DNA from: Streptococcus cuniculipharyngis
GTDB taxonomy: Bacteria; Bacillota; Bacilli; Lactobacillales; Streptococcaceae
Length of the DNA: 64,000 nucleotides
NCBI RefSeq assembly: GCF_007859195.1
Contig: NZ_VOHL01000002.1
Location: forward strand, 206,137-270,136
Direction of reading: 5' to 3'
Of this stretch, positions 37,229 to 47,859 are shown in pieces. The position numbers were made by a program, and so were the translations under genes. Under the pieces are notes generated by a model. It did no database searches, was not told where the DNA came from, and was given only the letters and a program-made list of their open reading frames with translations. Numbering within the stretch: position 1 is the stretch's first letter; every line of letters starts with the position of its first letter.

Positions 37229-38570
37229 AGTAACTATCCAAGTAATTATCAATCTCCCACTGAGAAACATAAGCCGCATAGCTGGCCCATTCAATGCGTT
37301 TGGCCTCCAAGAAGTTGGTATAGATATGCTCACCCAAGGCCTCCTTGACCACTTCATCTTTTTGTAGAGCCTTGAGGGCATTGTGTAAAGTTGATGGCAA
37401 ATCAATAATATCAGCTGCTTCACGCTCTTCTGGTGTCATGACATAAATATTACTTTCTACCGGCTCTGGTGCCACAATCTTATGACTGATGCCATCAAGT
37501 CCTGCCTCAAGTAATACTGCCAGGGCTAGATAAGGATTGGCCATAGGATCAACCGAGCGTAGTTCCAAGCGTGTCCCCATACCACGCGAAGCCGGAACTC
37601 GAATCAAAGGCGAACGGTTTTGTCCTGCCCAGGCCACATAAACCGGTGCTTCATAGCCAGGAACCAAACGTTTGTAGGAATTAACCGTTGGGTTAGTGAT
37701 GGCTGTGTAACCATAAGCATGCTTCATCAAGCCACCAAGAAAATAATAGGCTGTTTTAGACAATTCCATGCCCCTTGGATCTTTGGAATCATAAAAGGCA
37801 TTTCCTTGGTCATCAAAGAGTGACATATTGCAGTGCATCCCTGAGCCTGCAATACCGTATTTAGGCTTAGCCATAAAGGTCGCATACAGACCATGTTTGC
37901 GGGCAATGGTTTTAACCACTAGCTTAAAAAGCTGAATATTGTCACAGGCCTTAAGGGCATCTGTATATTTGAAGTCAATCTCATGCTGCCCCGCAGCCAC
38001 CTCATGATGGCAAGCCTCTACCTCAAATCCCATTTGGGTTAAGACCGTTGCAATCTCACGACGCGTATTATCCGCTAAATCTGTTGGAGCTAGGTCAAAA
38101 TAGCCTCCCTTATCATTGACTTCTAGGGTAGGGTTCCCATTGTCGTCCAATTTAAAAAGGAAAAATTCTGGTTCAGGCCCTAGGTTAAAGGACTGGTAAC
38201 CCATCTCCTTCATATGGGCTAAGGCCCGTTTTAAATTACCGCGAGGATCCCCAGCAAAGGGCTTACCTTCAGCAGTATAAATATCACAAATCAAACCACC
38301 AACAGCCCCATGCTCATCTCCCCAAGGGAAAACGGTCCAGGTATCAAAATCAGGGTAGAGGTACATATCTGATTCATTAATGCGAACAAATCCCTCAATA
38401 GAGGAACCATCAAACATAGCCTTATTGGATAAGACCTTGTCTAATTGCTCCGGTGTGGCTGGAATTTCCACATTTTTCATCACGCCCATGATATCTGTAA
38501 ACATCAAGCGTAGAAAAGTCACATTTTTCTCATCAATTTCACGGCGAATATCTGCTGCTGTTTTTGTCAT
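37227..38570 (-). CDS. glnA: Glutamine synthetase, type I
   Basis: A 447-residue enzyme making glutamine from glutamate, ammonia and ATP. GSI signatures are present: [33 protein letters not shown] and [16 protein letters not shown]. The start [12 protein letters not shown] (38570) is chosen by alignment with streptococcal GlnA and by GGAG nine bases upstream; a longer frame to 38597 is less likely. It is second in the glnRA operon, 32 bp after glnR. Feedback-inhibited GlnA normally stimulates GlnR binding. Confidence 0.96.
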   Translation of the reverse strand: MTKTAADIRREIDEKNVTFLRLMFTDIMGVMKNVEIPATPEQLDKVLSNKAMFDGSSIEGFVRINESDMYLYPDFDTWTVFPWGDEHGAVGGLICDIYTAEGKPFAGDPRGNLKRALAHMKEMGYQSFNLGPEPEFFLFKLDDNGNPTLEVNDKGGYFDLAPTDLADNTRREIATVLTQMGFEVEACHHEVAAGQHEIDFKYTDALKACDNIQLFKLVVKTIARKHGLYATFMAKPKYGIAGSGMHCNMSLFDDQGNAFYDSKDPRGMELSKTAYYFLGGLMKHAYGYTAITNPTVNSYKRLVPGYEAPVYVAWAGQNRSPLIRVPASRGMGTRLELRSVDPMANPYLALAVLLEAGLDGISHKIVAPEPVESNIYVMTPEEREAADIIDLPSTLHNALKALQKDEVVKEALGEHIYTNFLEAKRIEWASYAAYVSQWEIDNYLDSY

Positions 38571-38602
38571 CGTCTCATACTCCATTCCCTTATTCAACTA
38601 GA

Positions 38603-38983
38603 TTAGCCCAGGCGTGGTCCTCTCAGGGCCTGTGACGGTTGATTAAATCTTCCCTGCCGTAATAAATCATCATGCAAAATATGCCGAAGATCAGCGTCAG
38701 ATAGGGATTTTTTCCTTGTCTGACGGCTAGACAAGACCCGTTCTTGGGCATAATGGCTTTTAATCGCAGCCATAGTTAAACCATCTGCTAAAAAATCCTT
38801 GATTTCCAATAAGCGATCCATATCATTGAGGGAGTACAGACGCCGATTTCCCTTGGTGCGTTCAGGTAAAATCAAGCCTTGCTCCTCATAATACCGAATC
38901 TGACGGGCAGATAAATCCGTCAAGGTCATGACAGACCCTATCGGAAAAACTGCCAACGAACGTCTAAATTCCTTCTCTTTCAT
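38603..38983 (-). CDS. glnR: GlnR nitrogen repressor (MerR family)
   Basis: A 126-residue MerR-family repressor with the HTH around DLSARQIRYYEEQGLI (about 23-45) and a short C-terminal tail. It represses its own operon and other glutamine and glutamate genes when glutamine is plentiful. A perfect GlnR box lies upstream (39043-39059). The tail ending RQGRFNQPSQALRG resembles GlnR of other streptococci, where this part senses glutamine synthetase. Confidence 0.96.
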   Translation of the reverse strand: MKEKEFRRSLAVFPIGSVMTLTDLSARQIRYYEEQGLILPERTKGNRRLYSLNDMDRLLEIKDFLADGLTMAAIKSHYAQERVLSSRQTRKKSLSDADLRHILHDDLLRQGRFNQPSQALRGPRLG

Positions 38984-39006
38984 GATTTTTCTCCTTTATT
39001 TCTTCC

Positions 39007-39059
39007 ATTATAAAAAGAAAAGAAGCTTCTGTCAAGAATATATGTTAGGTTTTATAACA
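39007..39059 (-). promoter_or_regulatory. glnRA promoter with GlnR box
   Basis: A consensus promoter on the minus strand, TTGACA (39030-39035) and TATAAT (39007-39012), has an exact 17-bp spacer. Seven bases upstream lies TGTTAGGTTTTATAACA (39043-39059), which fits the GlnR operator TGTNA-N7-TNACA at every position. It abuts the stop codon of the preceding FUSC gene. Confidence 0.88.
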
Positions 39060-39575
39060 TTACTTATTTAAAAAAGAACGAATTTTATCAATATCACTAT
39101 TGACCATAATGGCAATAAAGACCCCAACAAAGGTTTCAAAAATCCGAGTGAAAACATAAAGGATGGTATCTCCCGCAGGAATGGATAGGGTAATGATGAG
39201 AAGGGCTGCCACCCCACCAATGACCCCAGCCTTGTTGTTCATGGCTACATTGGTCATGATGGTCAGCATGGTCAAGATGGGAATACCAAACAAGGTTAGC
39301 CAGTAAGGACCACCCAAGAAATTGCTGAGCACAAAGAAAACCAGGGCAAAAAAACCACCAATGCTGTTGGCAACAATTCGTGATACCCCAAATTGGAGAC
39401 TGCTACCAAAGTCTTCACGTAAACTAAAAACAGCTGTTAGTGCTCCAATTTGAATTCCTTGCCACCCCAGCCAATTAAAGAGCAAGAGAACAATAAAAAC
39501 GGCCAGACCGGTCTTAAAAGTCCGCAAACCCAAACGAAATTGACTCTTATCAAATTTAAATTGTTTTAAATTCAT
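39060..39575 (-). CDS. FUSC/aromatic acid exporter family membrane protein
   Basis: A 171-residue membrane protein with about five hydrophobic segments and the family motif ALTAVFSLREDFGSSLQFGVSRI, an Arg/Asp-rich turn typical of ArAE/FUSC N-terminal domains. The cytoplasmic half of longer relatives is absent, as is usual for the streptococcal gene between pgk and glnR. The start is at 39575 with AAGGG upstream. Substrate unknown. Confidence 0.82.
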   Translation of the reverse strand: MNLKQFKFDKSQFRLGLRTFKTGLAVFIVLLLFNWLGWQGIQIGALTAVFSLREDFGSSLQFGVSRIVANSIGGFFALVFFVLSNFLGGPYWLTLFGIPILTMLTIMTNVAMNNKAGVIGGVAALLIITLSIPAGDTILYVFTRIFETFVGVFIAIMVNSDIDKIRSFLNK

Positions 39576-39600
39576 TTTTTCCAACCCTTATTTGCAAGAA

Positions 39601-39624
39601 AAAGGTACCGCCGAAACGATACCT
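39601..39624 (-). terminator. Terminator after pgk
   Basis: Arms built on AGGTACCG/CGATACCT (one wobble) are followed by TTTTT on the minus strand. Confidence 0.7.
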
Positions 39625-39646
39625 CACGTCTTCATTTAACCAGAGC

Positions 39647-40846
39647 TTATTTTTCAGTAAGAGCTGCAAGACCTGGAAGAACTTTACCTTCTAGCAACTC
39701 CATACTTGCACCACCACCAGTAGAAATCCATGAGAATTTATCTGCACGGCCAAGGTTGATTGCTGCTGCTGCTGAATCACCACCACCGATGATTGATTTA
39801 ACACCTGGTTGTTTTACGATAGCATCCATGACACCGATTGTTCCAGCTTGGAAATCTGGGTTTTCAAAGACACCCATTGGACCATTCCACACCACTGTTT
39901 TAGCACCTGTCAACTCAGCATCAAATTTTTCAATTGATTTTGGACCAATGTCAAGCCCTAGGAAACCTTCAGATACTGCTTCACCTGCTGTATCACGAAC
40001 TTCAGTGTAACCTGCAAAAGCATCGGCTTCTTTTGAGTCAACTGGCAAGATCAATTTACCATTTGCTTTTTCAAGCAGGGCTTTGGCCACATCCAATTTA
40101 TCCTCTTCAACAAGAGAGTTACCAATCTCGATGCCTTGAGCTTTATAGAAGGTATAGGTCATACCGCCACCGATAAGCACCTTATCTGCTTTTTCAAGAA
40201 GGTTTTCAATAACACCAATCTTGTCAGATACTTTTGAACCACCAAGAATAGCAACAAATGGACGTTCTGGTGTTTCAACAGCCTCTTGGATATAGGCAAT
40301 TTCGTTTTCCAAAAGGAAACCAGCAACTGCTTGTTCAACGTTAGCTGAGATACCTACGTTTGAGGCATGGGCACGGTGAGCTGTACCAAAGGCATCGTTA
40401 ACGAAGATACCGTCACCAAGACTTGCCCAGTATTGACCAAGTTCAGCATCATTTTTAGATTCTTTCTTGCCGTCAACATCTTCAAAACGTGTATTTTCAA
40501 CAAGAAGGACTTGTCCATCTTCAAGGGCATTGATGGCTGCTTCAAGTTCAGCGCCACGAGTAGCACCAGCAATAAAGACAACTTCTTGACCAAGTTTTTC
40601 ACCAAGTGCTTTAGCAACTGGTGCAAGTGATTTGCCTTCTTTGTCCGCTTCTTCTTTCACACGGCCTAGGTGAGAGAAAAGCACCGCACGTCCACCTTGT
40701 TCAAGAATGTACTTGATCGTTGGAAGGGCAGCAGTGATACGGTTATCGTTGGTAATCACGCCATCTTTCAAAGGCACGTTAAAGTCAACACGAACGAGGA
40801 CTTTTTTACCTTTTACATCAACATCTTTTACAGTTAATTTAGCCAT
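39647..40846 (-). CDS. pgk: Phosphoglycerate kinase
   Basis: A 399-residue glycolytic kinase making ATP from 1,3-bisphosphoglycerate. [11 protein letters not shown] is at the N-terminus and the nucleotide-site GGGDSAAA and [14 protein letters not shown] are near the C-terminus. Strong, biased codon use matches high expression. It lies 130 bp downstream of gap with an intervening terminator, so it probably has its own promoter. Confidence 0.98.
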   Translation of the reverse strand: MAKLTVKDVDVKGKKVLVRVDFNVPLKDGVITNDNRITAALPTIKYILEQGGRAVLFSHLGRVKEEADKEGKSLAPVAKALGEKLGQEVVFIAGATRGAELEAAINALEDGQVLLVENTRFEDVDGKKESKNDAELGQYWASLGDGIFVNDAFGTAHRAHASNVGISANVEQAVAGFLLENEIAYIQEAVETPERPFVAILGGSKVSDKIGVIENLLEKADKVLIGGGMTYTFYKAQGIEIGNSLVEEDKLDVAKALLEKANGKLILPVDSKEADAFAGYTEVRDTAGEAVSEGFLGLDIGPKSIEKFDAELTGAKTVVWNGPMGVFENPDFQAGTIGVMDAIVKQPGVKSIIGGGDSAAAAINLGRADKFSWISTGGGASMELLEGKVLPGLAALTEK

Positions 40847-40940
40847 TTTTAAGACTCCTTAAATTTTTATACTTCTTTATTATACCATATTTTCAGAAAA
40901 AGTTAAGAACTTAACAAGCATTTATCAGGATTTATAAAGG

Positions 40941-40967
40941 AAAAAGGAAGGCATTGCCCTCCTTTTT
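40941..40967 (-). terminator. Terminator after gap
   Basis: Arms AAAAAGGAAGGC/GCCCTCCTTTTT with loop ATT, just after the gap stop. Confidence 0.82.
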
Positions 40968-40978
40968 GTTTAGTTTGC

Positions 40979-41989
40979 TTATTTAGCCAATTTTGCGAAG
41001 TACTCAAGTGTACGAACAAGTTGAGCTGTGTAAGACATTTCGTTGTCATACCATGAAACAACTTTAACCAATTGCTCACCGTCAACATCAAGAACTTTAG
41101 TTTGAGTTGCGTCAAACAATGAACCGTATGAGATACCTACGATATCTGAAGAAACGATTTGATCTTCTGTGTAACCGTATGACTCGTTTGAAACAGCTTT
41201 CATTGCAGCGTTAACTTCTTCAGCAGTAACTTTCTTGTCAAGAGTTACAACCAACTCAGTTACAGAACCTGTTGGAACTGGAACACGTTGTGCAGCACCG
41301 TCAAGTTTACCGTTCAATTCTGGGATAACAAGACCGATAGCTTTCGCAGCACCTGTTGAGTTAGGTACGATGTTTGCTGCTGCTGCACGAGCACGACGAA
41401 GGTCACCACCACGGTGTGGTCCGTCAAGAACCATTTGGTCACCAGTGTAACCATGGATTGTTGTCATCAAACCTTTTTGAACGCCAAAGGCATCATGAAG
41501 AGCTTTAGCCATTGGTGCCAAACAGTTTGTAGTACATGACGCACCTGAGATAACTGTTTCAGAACCATCAAGGATATCGTGGTTTGTGTTGAATACAACA
41601 GTTTTAACGTCGTTTCCACCAGGAGCAGTGATAACAACTTTCTTAGCACCATTTTCATGGATGTGTTGCTCAGCAGCCGCTTTAGAGGCAAAGAAACCAG
41701 TTGCTTCAAGAACGATTTCTACACCATCAGTAGCCCAGTCAATGTTTCCTGGCTCACGTTCAGCAGAAACTTTAACGAATTTACCGTTAACTTCAAATCC
41801 ACCTTCTTTAACTTCAACAGTACCGTCGAAACGACCTTGAGTTGTGTCATATTTCAACAAGTGTGCAAGCATGTTTGGATCTGTAAGGTCGTTGATACGA
41901 GTAACTTCAACACCTTCTACGTTTTGGATACGACGGAAAGCAAGACGACCGATACGTCCGAAACCGTTAATACCAACTTTAACTACCAT
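40979..41989 (-). CDS. gap: Glyceraldehyde-3-phosphate dehydrogenase
   Basis: A 336-residue NAD-dependent GAPDH. The Rossmann motif is [14 protein letters not shown] and the catalytic Cys is in [12 protein letters not shown] (about residue 152). The start [11 protein letters not shown] has AGGAGGAA upstream; the longer frame to 42016 is not used. Highly expressed codon pattern. In streptococci this enzyme is also found on the surface, though it has no export signal. Confidence 0.98.
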   Translation of the reverse strand: MVVKVGINGFGRIGRLAFRRIQNVEGVEVTRINDLTDPNMLAHLLKYDTTQGRFDGTVEVKEGGFEVNGKFVKVSAEREPGNIDWATDGVEIVLEATGFFASKAAAEQHIHENGAKKVVITAPGGNDVKTVVFNTNHDILDGSETVISGASCTTNCLAPMAKALHDAFGVQKGLMTTIHGYTGDQMVLDGPHRGGDLRRARAAAANIVPNSTGAAKAIGLVIPELNGKLDGAAQRVPVPTGSVTELVVTLDKKVTAEEVNAAMKAVSNESYGYTEDQIVSSDIVGISYGSLFDATQTKVLDVDGEQLVKVVSWYDNEMSYTAQLVRTLEYFAKLAK

Positions 41990-42098
41990 TTGTGATTTCC
42001 TCCTTATGAAAATCAAATCTTAATATTTTGCTTAGGGCGAACCCTACTATTGTGAAAAAATTAACTTGATTAGTGACAAGCAACCTTTCAACATCTCT

Positions 42099-42127
42099 AT
42101 TATATAATGTTTTAATCTTAATTGCAA
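42099..42127 (-). promoter_or_regulatory. gap promoter
   Basis: Minus-strand TTGCAA (42122-42127) and TATAAT (42099-42104) with a 17-bp spacer, about 110 bp upstream of the gap start. Confidence 0.65.
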
Positions 42128-42211
42128 ATACTTTTCACGCTTTCCGAGAAATTTTAAAACTGGTGAGTGTTAGCAGAGCTATCTGATTTGACTAAAAATA
42201 GTTCTTACCAT

Positions 42212-43294
42212 TTATTTAAAGGCTCTCCCATTCAATATCAGGTAGGTCGTTGTTAACAGGGCGATGAAAAACATCAGCCATTCTAGCCTATGGCCATAAA
42301 AACCAAGTAGAGAAAAAAGCAAAGACAACAGCGAACTGACCAAAGATAGGCTTTGACATAGATATTTCATGTCATTTTTTGCATTGACTTTGAAAAATCT
42401 CTTTCTAATCTTTATTGACAACGAAATTGATAGGGCCACAATAAGACTAAAAATCAGTACTTCTACTATCGGGGAATTACCAGACATTCTTAAACTAAAA
42501 AAGCCTAGCAAGAGCGGAACGTAGGACCACTCCATAACCAGCGAGTTAGATATCTGTGGATAGGTCTTCTGAAATTGTATGAGCGCGATAGAAGCTATAC
42601 CTGGTAAAATAAAGGGAAACCAAGAAATATTGTCCAAGCCACTGTCAATAAACCTTTTGGTCATCAAGGGAATAAAGAGGACCGTCACTAATGAGTAAGT
42701 TCCCATTAACAAATAGAGTGACTTTTCCTTAATTTTCTTTCTATGATGTAAGGACACCTCAGCAGTATATCGTGGAACCTTGCCAACTAATAAATTTATG
42801 ACTGTCACAAGGGTTAAAACATAGAGATAGAGGTAATCAAGTGGTAGTAGTTTGACGACAATCCCACAAAAGAAACCTAGCATCTTAGAGATATTTCGTA
42901 ACTGTTGCATATTGAAAAAACCAACTGTTACGCCAAGCTCATCCTTGAGAATAGCTTCTTGGAGAAAGAGAACCATCGCAGAAATGAGCAAAGATAGGAT
43001 AGCATAAGAAAATAAAATAAATACAAGTCCAGTCGGATAAACATTGACAAATAAACTACAGGTCACTGATAAAATAAAAGATAAGAAAGCTAGCCTTTGA
43101 TAACCTATCTTGACAATAAACCTTGTCACTAATATGTCTTGCATAATCACTAAATCAACGATTGATGAAATAGCAATAACCAGTAAACTATTTGTCAGAT
43201 GATAGTCTAATAATTTTGAAGTCACAAAGGAATAGAGTAAACCCGAAGCAAAAATGTTCAAAAAATAGGCTAGATACAGATTCTTTTTCATCAT
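42212..43294 (-). CDS. MFS-like membrane transporter
   Basis: A protein of about 360 residues with ten to eleven hydrophobic helices and few charged loops, resembling major facilitator superfamily efflux proteins; no substrate signature was recognised. The start is uncertain among three adjacent ATGs (43297, 43294, 43291) after GAGGGG; 43294 has the best spacing. The DNA is AT-rich compared with gap and fusA on either side, hinting at acquisition. A cre-like site covers its transcription start (43350-43363). Confidence 0.7.
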   Translation of the reverse strand: MMKKNLYLAYFLNIFASGLLYSFVTSKLLDYHLTNSLLVIAISSIVDLVIMQDILVTRFIVKIGYQRLAFLSFILSVTCSLFVNVYPTGLVFILFSYAILSLLISAMVLFLQEAILKDELGVTVGFFNMQQLRNISKMLGFFCGIVVKLLPLDYLYLYVLTLVTVINLLVGKVPRYTAEVSLHHRKKIKEKSLYLLMGTYSLVTVLFIPLMTKRFIDSGLDNISWFPFILPGIASIALIQFQKTYPQISNSLVMEWSYVPLLLGFFSLRMSGNSPIVEVLIFSLIVALSISLSIKIRKRFFKVNAKNDMKYLCQSLSLVSSLLSLLFSLLGFYGHRLEWLMFFIALLTTTYLILNGRAFK

Positions 43295-43349
43295 CATAAA
43301 TCCCCTCATCTGGCTAATCAGATAGTCATTTAAGCACTTCACTAACAAA

Positions 43350-43395
43350 TGTAAGCGCTTTTTACTATTTTAATACAGTAAAACTTCCTTGTCAA
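43350..43395 (-). promoter_or_regulatory. Promoter and cre-like site of the MFS gene
   Basis: Minus-strand TTGACA (43390-43395) and TAAAAT (43367-43372) have a 17-bp spacer. Immediately downstream, AAAAAGCGCTTACA (minus strand, 43350-43363) keeps the cre core AAGCGCTTNCA with two outer mismatches and would overlap the start point, a roadblock position for CcpA. Confidence 0.6.
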
Positions 43396-43421
43396 TCATG
43401 CCTTCTTTATCTGATAAACAA

Positions 43422-43447
43422 AAAAAGAGTGCCAAGGCACTCTTTTT
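43422..43447 (-). terminator. fusA terminator
   Basis: Perfect 12-bp arms AAAAAGAGTGCC/GGCACTCTTTTT with a two-base loop, after the fusA stop. Confidence 0.92.
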
Positions 43448-43455
43448 AACGAAGA

Positions 43456-45537
43456 TTAGTCTTCACCTTTATTTTTCTTGATGATTTCTTCTTGAACTGA
43501 CTTAGGCACATCTTCGTAGTGGTCAAATACCATCATGAAGGTACCACGTCCTTGAGTTGCTGAACGAAGAACAGTTGCGTAACCAAACATTTCAGCCAAT
43601 GGCACGAAAGCACGAACCACTTGGGTGTTACCACGAGCTTCCATACCATCAACACGTCCACGACGAGCTGTGACGTGTCCCATAACATCTCCAAGGTTAT
43701 CTTCTGGAGCAGTGATGGTAACAAGCATCATTGGCTCAAGGATAGCTGGTTGAGCTGATTTAGCTGCTTCTTTAAGAGCAAGAGACGCTGCAATCTTGAA
43801 GGCAGTCTCAGATGAGTCGACATCATGGTATGACCCATCATAAAGTTTAGCTTTAACGTCAACCATTGGGTAGCCAGCAAGGACACCGTTTGCCATAGAT
43901 TCTACAAGACCTTTTTCAACGGCTGGGATAAATTCACGTGGAACCACACCACCGACGATGGCATTTTCAAACTCGAAACCTTTACCTTCTTCGTTTGGTG
44001 TAAATTCAATCCAAACATCACCGAATTGACCTTTACCACCAGATTGGCGTTTGAAGAAACCACGAGCTTGTGTTGATGCACGGAAGGTTTCACGGTAAGA
44101 TACTTGAGGAGCACCAACGTTAGCCTCAACCTTGAATTCACGACGCATACGGTCAACAAGGACATCCAAGTGAAGCTCACCCATACCAGAGATAACTGTT
44201 TCACCAGTTTCCACGTTTGTTTCAACACGGAAGGTTGGGTCTTCTTCAGCTAGTTTAGAAAGGGCAATACCCATCTTGTCTTGGTCAGCCTTAGATTTTG
44301 GCTCAACCATAAGCTGGATAACTGGTTCTGGAACGTTGATTGACTCAAGGATAACTTTAGCTTTTTCATCAGTCAATGAGTCACCAGTTGTTGTATCTTT
44401 CAAACCAACGGCAGCGGCAATATCACCTGAGTAAACGGTTTGGATTTCTTCACGGCTGTTAGCGTGCATTTGAAGGATACGTCCGATACGTTCACGTTTA
44501 CCTTTTGAAGTATTCAAAACGTATGAACCTGAGTTAAGCACACCAGAGTAAACACGGAAGAAAGTCAAACGACCTACGAATGGGTCTGTCATGATCTTGA
44601 AGGCAAGAGCTGCAAATGGCTCTTCATCAGATGCTGGACGAGTTTCTTCTTCATCTGTATCTGGATTGATACCTTTAATGGCTGGGATATCAAGTGGGCT
44701 TGGTAGGTAGTCGATAACCGCATCAAGCATCAATTGAACACCCTTGTTTTTGAAGGCTGAACCACATAGAACTGGGAAGAATTCAACATTGATGGTTGCT
44801 TGACGGATAGCTTCTTTCAACTCGTCATTAGTGATTTCTTCACCTTCCAAGTATTTCATCATCAAGTCTTCGTTAGTTTCAGCAACTGCTTCAACCAATT
44901 TTTCACGGTACTCTTCTGCTTGTTCAAGGTATTCAGCTGGAATATCTTCTTCAAGAATATCTGTACCAAGGTCGTTGGTGTAGATTTCAGCCTTCATCTT
45001 AATCAAGTCAATGATGCCACGGAAGTCATCTTCTGCACCGATTGGCAATTGGATTGGGTGAGCATTTGCTTGCAAACGGTCATGAAGCGTGCTTACTGAG
45101 TAAAGGAAATCTGCACCGATTTTATCCATCTTGTTGGCAAATACGATACGAGGAACACCGTACTCAGTTGCTTGACGCCATACAGTTTCTGTTTGAGGTT
45201 CTACACCTGATTGTGAGTCAAGAACGGTAACCGCACCGTCAAGAACGCGAAGAGAACGTTGTACTTCGATAGTGAAGTCCACGTGTCCTGGTGTGTCAAT
45301 GATGTTAACACGGTGATCGTTCCATTGAGCAGTTGTCGCAGCAGAGGTGATAGTGATACCACGCTCTTGCTCTTGCTCCATCCAGTCCATTTGTGACGCA
45401 CCTTCATGGGTTTCACCAATTTTATGGATTTTACCAGTGTAGTAAAGGATACGCTCAGTTGTTGTTGTTTTACCAGCATCAACGTGAGCCATGATTCCGA
45501 TATTACGAGTTTTTGCAAGTGAAAATTCGCGAGCCAT
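43456..45537 (-). CDS. fusA: Elongation factor G
   Basis: A 693-residue translocase GTPase. The G motifs are [23 protein letters not shown] and NKMD, followed by domains II to V with [14 protein letters not shown] in domain III. It catalyses translocation of tRNA-mRNA on the ribosome. It ends the rpsL-rpsG-fusA (str) cluster, which here is separated from rpsG by 257 bp rich in inverted repeats. Confidence 0.98.
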   Translation of the reverse strand: MAREFSLAKTRNIGIMAHVDAGKTTTTERILYYTGKIHKIGETHEGASQMDWMEQEQERGITITSAATTAQWNDHRVNIIDTPGHVDFTIEVQRSLRVLDGAVTVLDSQSGVEPQTETVWRQATEYGVPRIVFANKMDKIGADFLYSVSTLHDRLQANAHPIQLPIGAEDDFRGIIDLIKMKAEIYTNDLGTDILEEDIPAEYLEQAEEYREKLVEAVAETNEDLMMKYLEGEEITNDELKEAIRQATINVEFFPVLCGSAFKNKGVQLMLDAVIDYLPSPLDIPAIKGINPDTDEEETRPASDEEPFAALAFKIMTDPFVGRLTFFRVYSGVLNSGSYVLNTSKGKRERIGRILQMHANSREEIQTVYSGDIAAAVGLKDTTTGDSLTDEKAKVILESINVPEPVIQLMVEPKSKADQDKMGIALSKLAEEDPTFRVETNVETGETVISGMGELHLDVLVDRMRREFKVEANVGAPQVSYRETFRASTQARGFFKRQSGGKGQFGDVWIEFTPNEEGKGFEFENAIVGGVVPREFIPAVEKGLVESMANGVLAGYPMVDVKAKLYDGSYHDVDSSETAFKIAASLALKEAAKSAQPAILEPMMLVTITAPEDNLGDVMGHVTARRGRVDGMEARGNTQVVRAFVPLAEMFGYATVLRSATQGRGTFMMVFDHYEDVPKSVQEEIIKKNKGED

Positions 45538-45592
45538 TAGTTTCTCCTAATAATTTTTATTTACTTTTTTATTATAGCATAAATTTGTCAAA

Positions 45593-45790
45593 AACGGATA
45601 GGCAGGACCTACCCGTTTAAGGTTTTTATTTGTCAATAGACAATTTTCTTCCCAAATGATAACCTTTCGCAAAGGAAAAGTCACAGTAGGCGATTGGCAG
45701 TCAACTGCCTTGCCAAGCAACTTGTTGCCAACCCAATCGCCCTTGTGGGGGGCAATACATAGAAAGGCCAAAGCCTTTCTTTCTATACTG
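45593..45790 (-). promoter_or_regulatory. Inverted-repeat-rich spacer between rpsG and fusA
   Basis: The 257-bp gap 45538-45794 has no credible gene. It holds three hairpins: AGAAAGG/CCTTTCT (around 45761-45780), a long-range GGCGATTGG/CCAATCGCC pair (45689-45697 with 45733-45741), and a terminator-like stem of about 11 bp (45593-45621) followed by T on the minus strand. Together they could attenuate readthrough into fusA or process the transcript. Confidence 0.5.
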
Positions 45791-45794
45791 CTCC

Positions 45795-46265
45795 CTACCA
45801 ACGGAAGTGTGCGAAGGCACGGTTGGCTTCTGCCATTTTGTGAGTATCTTCGCGTTTCTTAACAGCTGCACCAGTGTTGTTAGCTGCATCCATGATTTCT
45901 TTAGCCAAACGATCTTTCATGGTATGCTCACCACGAAGACGTGATGCGTTTACCAACCAACGAAGGCCAAGTGTTGTACGACGCTCTGGACGAACTTCAA
46001 CTGGAACTTGGTAGTTTGAGCCACCGACACGGCGAGCACGAACTTCAAGAACAGGCATGATGTTATCCATAGCTGTTTCAAATACTTCAAGAGCATTTTC
46101 ACCAGTTGCTTCAGCAATTTGCTCAAAGGCACCATAAACGATGCTTGCTGCTACTCCACGTTTTCCATCAAGCATAACACGGTTGATAAGACGTGTTACA
46201 AGTTGTGAATTGTACAATGGATCTGCCAATACTTCGCGCTTAGGCGCTCTATTTTTACGACTCAT
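45795..46265 (-). CDS. rpsG: Ribosomal protein S7
   Basis: 156 residues, the normal S7 length, opening [16 protein letters not shown] and containing [17 protein letters not shown]7 nucleates assembly of the 30S head and binds 16S rRNA near the decoding centre. It lies 20 bp after rpsL. Confidence 0.98.
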   Translation of the reverse strand: MSRKNRAPKREVLADPLYNSQLVTRLINRVMLDGKRGVAASIVYGAFEQIAEATGENALEVFETAMDNIMPVLEVRARRVGGSNYQVPVEVRPERRTTLGLRWLVNASRLRGEHTMKDRLAKEIMDAANNTGAAVKKREDTHKMAEANRAFAHFRW

Positions 46266-46285
46266 TTTTTCTTATCTCCCTTCTA

Positions 46286-46699
46286 TTATCCTTTAGGACG
46301 TTTAGCACCGTATTTAGAACGGCCTTGTTTACGATCAGCAACACCTGCTGTATCAAGCGCACCACGGACGATATGGTAACGTACCCCTGGAAGGTCCTTT
46401 ACACGTCCACCGCGGATAAGTACCACGCTGTGCTCTTGCAAATTGTGGCCGATACCTGGGATATAAGCTGTTACTTCGATAAGGTTGCTCAAACGCACAC
46501 GGGCAAATTTACGAAGGGCTGAGTTAGGTTTTTTCGGTGTCATTGTTCCAACACGAGTTGCAACACCACGTTTTTGTGGCGATGACACGTTCGTTTGAAC
46601 TTTTTTATGGCTGTTGTAACCAACGTTCAAAGCTGGTGATTTAGATTTTTCTACTTTAGATTTACGTGGTTTACGTACCAACTGGTTAATTGTAGGCAT
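46286..46699 (-). CDS. rpsL: Ribosomal protein S12
   Basis: 137 residues opening [15 protein letters not shown]. The streptomycin-site segment [17 protein letters not shown] carries a Lys at the position where substitutions give resistance in other bacteria, so the allele looks wild type. First gene of the str operon, with a consensus promoter at 46837-46865. Confidence 0.98.
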   Translation of the reverse strand: MPTINQLVRKPRKSKVEKSKSPALNVGYNSHKKVQTNVSSPQKRGVATRVGTMTPKKPNSALRKFARVRLSNLIEVTAYIPGIGHNLQEHSVVLIRGGRVKDLPGVRYHIVRGALDTAGVADRKQGRSKYGAKRPKG

Positions 46700-46836
46700 C
46701 TACATTCTCCTGTAAGATTTTATTTTTGGTTGTCCTAGCACTTGGTGACAGCCTAGAACTGTGTGTACTTTTGCAACATTTGTCAGCACGTCCCTGTACA
46801 CTCTTGAGAGACCAAAAGTAAAAAGTACCGTTTATT

Positions 46837-46865
46837 ATCATAGCAAAGTCCATCAATATTGTCAA
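46837..46865 (-). promoter_or_regulatory. rpsL (str operon) promoter
   Basis: Minus-strand TTGACA (46860-46865) and TATGAT (46837-46842) with exact 17-bp spacing, giving a leader of about 130 bases before rpsL. Confidence 0.8.
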
Positions 46866-46908
46866 GGATTTTCCCTTAAAAAATGCCTAAAAACCGTTTT
46901 ATCAAGGA

Positions 46909-46941
46909 GAGTAAGGCCTGTTTTTCAAGTCACCTTGATAA
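46909..46941. repeat. Inverted repeat in the gene-free gap upstream of rpsL
   Basis: The gap 46700-47053 holds the rpsL leader and promoter and, further upstream, perfect 9-bp arms TTATCAAGG/CCTTGATAA 15 bases apart. No T-run follows. Nothing else was recognised between 46942 and 47053. Confidence 0.6.
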
Positions 46942-47053
46942 TCACCACTAAAATGATGCAAAAGGATTTATTGCCTTATGAAGGCTTCTGATTCAGGTCG
47001 GATTCATTTGAAACGTTTGATTTCCACCCAGTCATCAGTCCTTTGCCAATATA

Positions 47054-47082
47054 AAAAGTTCTCAACTGAGCTGAGAACTTTT
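47054..47082 (-). terminator. nusG terminator
   Basis: Perfect arms AAAAGTTCTCA/TGAGAACTTTT, immediately after the nusG stop. Confidence 0.88.
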
Positions 47083-47625
47083 CTAATTGATTTCTGCAAT
47101 TTGGTACAAACCTAACTCGGCCTGAGTTTCTGAACCAAACATGCTAATCATGATTTTAACCTTATTGTTTTCAATTTCAATCACGCGCCCCTCTTGTCCC
47201 ATAAAGGCTCCGTCAATGATTTGTACCACATCACCAGCCTTAATATTGGTCTCAACAATATCGACTGTTTGCCCCATAGATAAGAGGATGGCACGAATTT
47301 CTTCTTCCAAGAGTGGCGTTGGTTTAGAACGGTTACCATGCGAGCCAACAAAGCCCGTCACATTAGGGGTATTACGAACAACAAACCAAGCCTCATCCGT
47401 CATGACCATCTCAACCAGGACATAACCAGGAAAACGGTTTTCCTCAATCTCCTTGGACTGGCCGTTTTTTTCCACATTGACGGTTTGGGTCGGAATCTCC
47501 ACGCGCAAGATATTTTCCAACATGTTATAGGTCTGCGCTCGTTGGAGCAGGTTTTCTTTGACCTTATTTTCATAACCTGAGTAGGTTTGTAGGACAAACC
47601 AGCCCTTATCAAAACTATCTAACAT
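47083..47625 (-). CDS. nusG: Transcription termination/antitermination factor NusG
   Basis: A 180-residue factor with an NGN domain (GWFVLQTYSGYENKVKENL, about 7-100) and a C-terminal KOW motif (GDVVQIIDGAFMGQEGRV). It binds RNA polymerase to control pausing and couples it to the ribosome or Rho. It is third in the rpmG-secE-nusG operon. Confidence 0.97.
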   Translation of the reverse strand: MLDSFDKGWFVLQTYSGYENKVKENLLQRAQTYNMLENILRVEIPTQTVNVEKNGQSKEIEENRFPGYVLVEMVMTDEAWFVVRNTPNVTGFVGSHGNRSKPTPLLEEEIRAILLSMGQTVDIVETNIKAGDVVQIIDGAFMGQEGRVIEIENNKVKIMISMFGSETQAELGLYQIAEIN

Positions 47626-47676
47626 CTTTTATCCTTTCACCAGAAAAAATCTCGTTGACCTTTTCACTATTGCTTT

Positions 47677-47847
47677 TTAAAAACGATTGATTAACTCAAG
47701 AATGCCCAATGACAATAATTTATCAAAAATAAAAATAATAAGAGCAAAAAAGGCAGTGTATTCAATCACCGACAAAAAGTCTTTCCAACGTTGCTTGCGA
47801 TCTGGCCACGAGGTATCTTTCAAGACCTTAAAAATACTAAATTTCAC
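47677..47847 (-). CDS. secE: Preprotein translocase subunit SecE
   Basis: A 56-residue single-pass membrane subunit of the Sec channel. A GTG start at 47847 (GGAG upstream) reads MKFSIFKVLKDTSWPDRKQR, then a hydrophobic helix (about 32-48) and a short end. The T-S-W-P motif before the helix is diagnostic of SecE. It lies between rpmG and nusG, the conserved order. Confidence 0.95.
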   Translation of the reverse strand: MKFSIFKVLKDTSWPDRKQRWKDFLSVIEYTAFFALIIFIFDKLLSLGILELINRF

Positions 47848-47859
47848 GCCATTCTCCTT

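Noticed and set aside
46761..46991. 76-codon plus-strand frame upstream of nusG/rpsL
   Set aside because: Runs antisense through the rpsL promoter and leader, with no ribosome binding site or protein-like pattern.
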